Of a stretch of DNA of 6,082 nucleotides, positions 5,093 through 6,082 are shown piece after piece (positions within the stretch are counted from its first letter, which is position 1; each line of letters starts with the position of its first letter). The stretch lies in assembly GCA_025924845.1 (NCBI GenBank), contig JAICHN010000315.1, forward strand, positions 1 to 6,082. Reading direction: 5' to 3'. The position numbers and the translations under genes were made by a program. The notes below the pieces were generated by a model. That model was not told the origin of the DNA. It searched no databases and saw only the letters and a program-made list of their open reading frames with translations. The stretch comes from Chloroflexota bacterium. GTDB taxonomy: Bacteria; Chloroflexota; UBA5177; JANWHV01.

Positions 5093-6036
5093 CCGAACCT
5101 GAGGGCCTGCTGGAGGGCCTGGTGGTCCGCTCGCAGAGCGGCTTTTATACGGTTCGCGTGGCTGATCGAACCCTGGTGTGCAGCCTGCCGGGCCGGTTCA
5201 AGCAGGGCCGGAGGACCGAGAAGAACCCCCTGGTGATCGGCGACCACGTGCTGGTGCGCCCCGGGCCGGACTCCGCCGGGGCGATCGAGCGCATCTTGCC
5301 CCGCCGCAACGAGTTGGCACGCGCGGCGGCGGGCGGCGTGGACCTCAAGCACGTCCTGGCCGCCAATCTGGATCTGGTTGTCCTCGCCTTCGCGCTCCGC
5401 GAACCCGACCTCAACACGCCCCGGCTGGACCGCTTCCTTCTGGCCGCCGAGCAGGCCGAGATCCCGCCCGTGATCGTGATCACCAAGCTGGATCTGGGCA
5501 CTGTCGAGGATGCCGAGCGCATCCTACACCCCTACCGCGCTATCGGCTATCCGGTGCTGCTCACCAGCGCCCGCACCGGTGAGGGGCTGGGGGCGATACG
5601 CGAGACGTTGGCCGGCAAGATCAGCACCATTATCGGCTCATCCGGGGTGGGGAAATCCAGCCTGCTGAACGCCTTACAGCCGGGACTGGATCTTCGCTTC
5701 GCCGAGATCAGTCTCGCCACGGGAAAGGGCCGCCACACCACCACCGTGGCCGACTTATTGCCCCTGGACTTCGGCGGCTACCTGGCCGATACGCCCGGGC
5801 TGCGTGAATTGGCCCCCTGGGATCTCGACCCCGAGGAGGTGCCCCTGCTCTTCCCCGAAATGCGCCCCTATCTCGACGCCTGCCGGTTTGCCCGCTGCAC
5901 GCATCTGCATGAGCCGGGCTGCGCGGTACGCCGCGCCCTGGAGGAGGGGTTGATCGATCCCGGCCGTTACCGTAGTTACACGCGCATTCGGGCCGAGAGC
6001 GTCCTCGATGCCGCGCCGGTAGGCCGGCGCGGCTAG
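5089..6036 (+). CDS. rsgA: Ribosome small subunit-dependent GTPase A (RsgA/YjeQ)
   Basis: RsgA is a cytoplasmic GTPase that binds the 30S subunit late in its assembly and checks maturation near the decoding centre. From ATG 5089 it has 315 residues, a normal length. The N-terminal OB fold is at about 8-70, starting LEGLVVRSQSGFYTVRV. The GTPase domain is circularly permuted, as in all RsgA proteins: G4 TKLD (132-135), G5 TSA (159-161), then G1 GSSGVGKSS (183-191), G2 in RHTTT (215-219) and G3 DTPG (234-237). The C-terminal zinc site is Cys265, Cys270, His272 and Cys278 in the C-x4-C-x-H-x5-C pattern. TKxD in place of NKxD at G4 is also found in characterised relatives such as the Bacillus subtilis one. 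ATG 5050 in the same frame would add 13 residues, but its ribosome binding site is poorly spaced; 5089 overlaps the leader ORF stop and gives the usual short N-terminus. Confidence 0.96.
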   Translation: MTEPEGLLEGLVVRSQSGFYTVRVADRTLVCSLPGRFKQGRRTEKNPLVIGDHVLVRPGPDSAGAIERILPRRNELARAAAGGVDLKHVLAANLDLVVLAFALREPDLNTPRLDRFLLAAEQAEIPPVIVITKLDLGTVEDAERILHPYRAIGYPVLLTSARTGEGLGAIRETLAGKISTIIGSSGVGKSSLLNALQPGLDLRFAEISLATGKGRHTTTVADLLPLDFGGYLADTPGLRELAPWDLDPEEVPLLFPEMRPYLDACRFARCTHLHEPGCAVRRALEEGLIDPGRYRSYTRIRAESVLDAAPVGRRG

Positions 6037-6048
6037 CCTGGATTATTC

Positions 6049-6079
6049 ACGGAGCGCGGGCATCTTGCCCGTCCCCGTG
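6049..6079. repeat. Hairpin repeat after rsgA; dispersed repeat family 1, copy 2
   Basis: CGGGCA (6057-6062) pairs with TGCCCG (6066-6071) around the loop TCT. An outer helix, CACGG (6049-6053) with CCGTG (6075-6079), encloses it across a small internal loop. Bases 6051-6078 match 35-62 at 24 of 28 positions. It starts 12 bases after the rsgA stop and could slow or end transcription, but no T-tract is seen before the window ends. GC-rich GGGCATCTTGCCC palindromes recur in several bacterial phyla; membership in such a family is from memory. Confidence 0.6.
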
Positions 6080-6082
6080 CTC

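Noticed and set aside
1..6082. CRISPR array, tRNA or rRNA genes, transposase, toxin-antitoxin pair or defence island
   Set aside because: No regularly spaced direct repeats, no cloverleaf or conserved rRNA sequence, and no transposase motif were seen. The Uma2 proteins alone do not establish a defence system.

Overview
The window is GC-rich bacterial DNA. GC content, small two-helix membrane proteins, two Uma2-family genes and GC-rich dispersed palindromes suggest a Chloroflexota-like organism (Thermomicrobia or a relative). That assignment is inference; the window holds no phylogenetic marker other than rsgA.

Layout, left to right. 1-195: no gene, but a cluster of short palindromic repeats. 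196-1000 (minus): a Uma2-family (DUF820) nuclease-like gene with a long charged coiled-coil tail, split by a single-base frameshift in a pure G/C tract. 1001-1217: divergent intergenic region holding a perfect 17-bp inverted repeat. 1218-1430 (plus) and 1456-1659 (minus): two small two-helix membrane proteins, tail to tail. 1660-1872: divergent intergenic region with hairpins. 1873-4122 (plus): a large membrane-anchored transglutaminase-like protein of TgpA/DUF3488-DUF4129 architecture with an apparently intact catalytic triad. 4123-4272: a gene-free spacer filled by a nested inverted repeat and a second hairpin complex. 4273-4908 (minus): an intact Uma2-family protein. 4909-5005: divergent promoter region. 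5006-5092 (plus): a possible 28-codon leader ORF overlapping rsgA by ATGA. 5089-6036 (plus): rsgA, the circularly permuted ribosome-assembly GTPase. 6049-6079: a hairpin repeat that resembles one at 35-62.

The genes do not form an obvious operon. Neighbouring genes are mostly divergent or convergent, and no shared pathway is evident. The transglutaminase gene lacks the MoxR ATPase and DUF58 partners that usually sit beside it, at least within this window. The least explained signals are the non-coding palindromes (two apparent dispersed repeat families plus a unique 17-bp palindrome), the candidate coupled leader ORF of rsgA, and a roughly 23-residue insertion in the intact Uma2 protein. No CRISPR array, tRNA, rRNA, transposase or convincing defence system was found.
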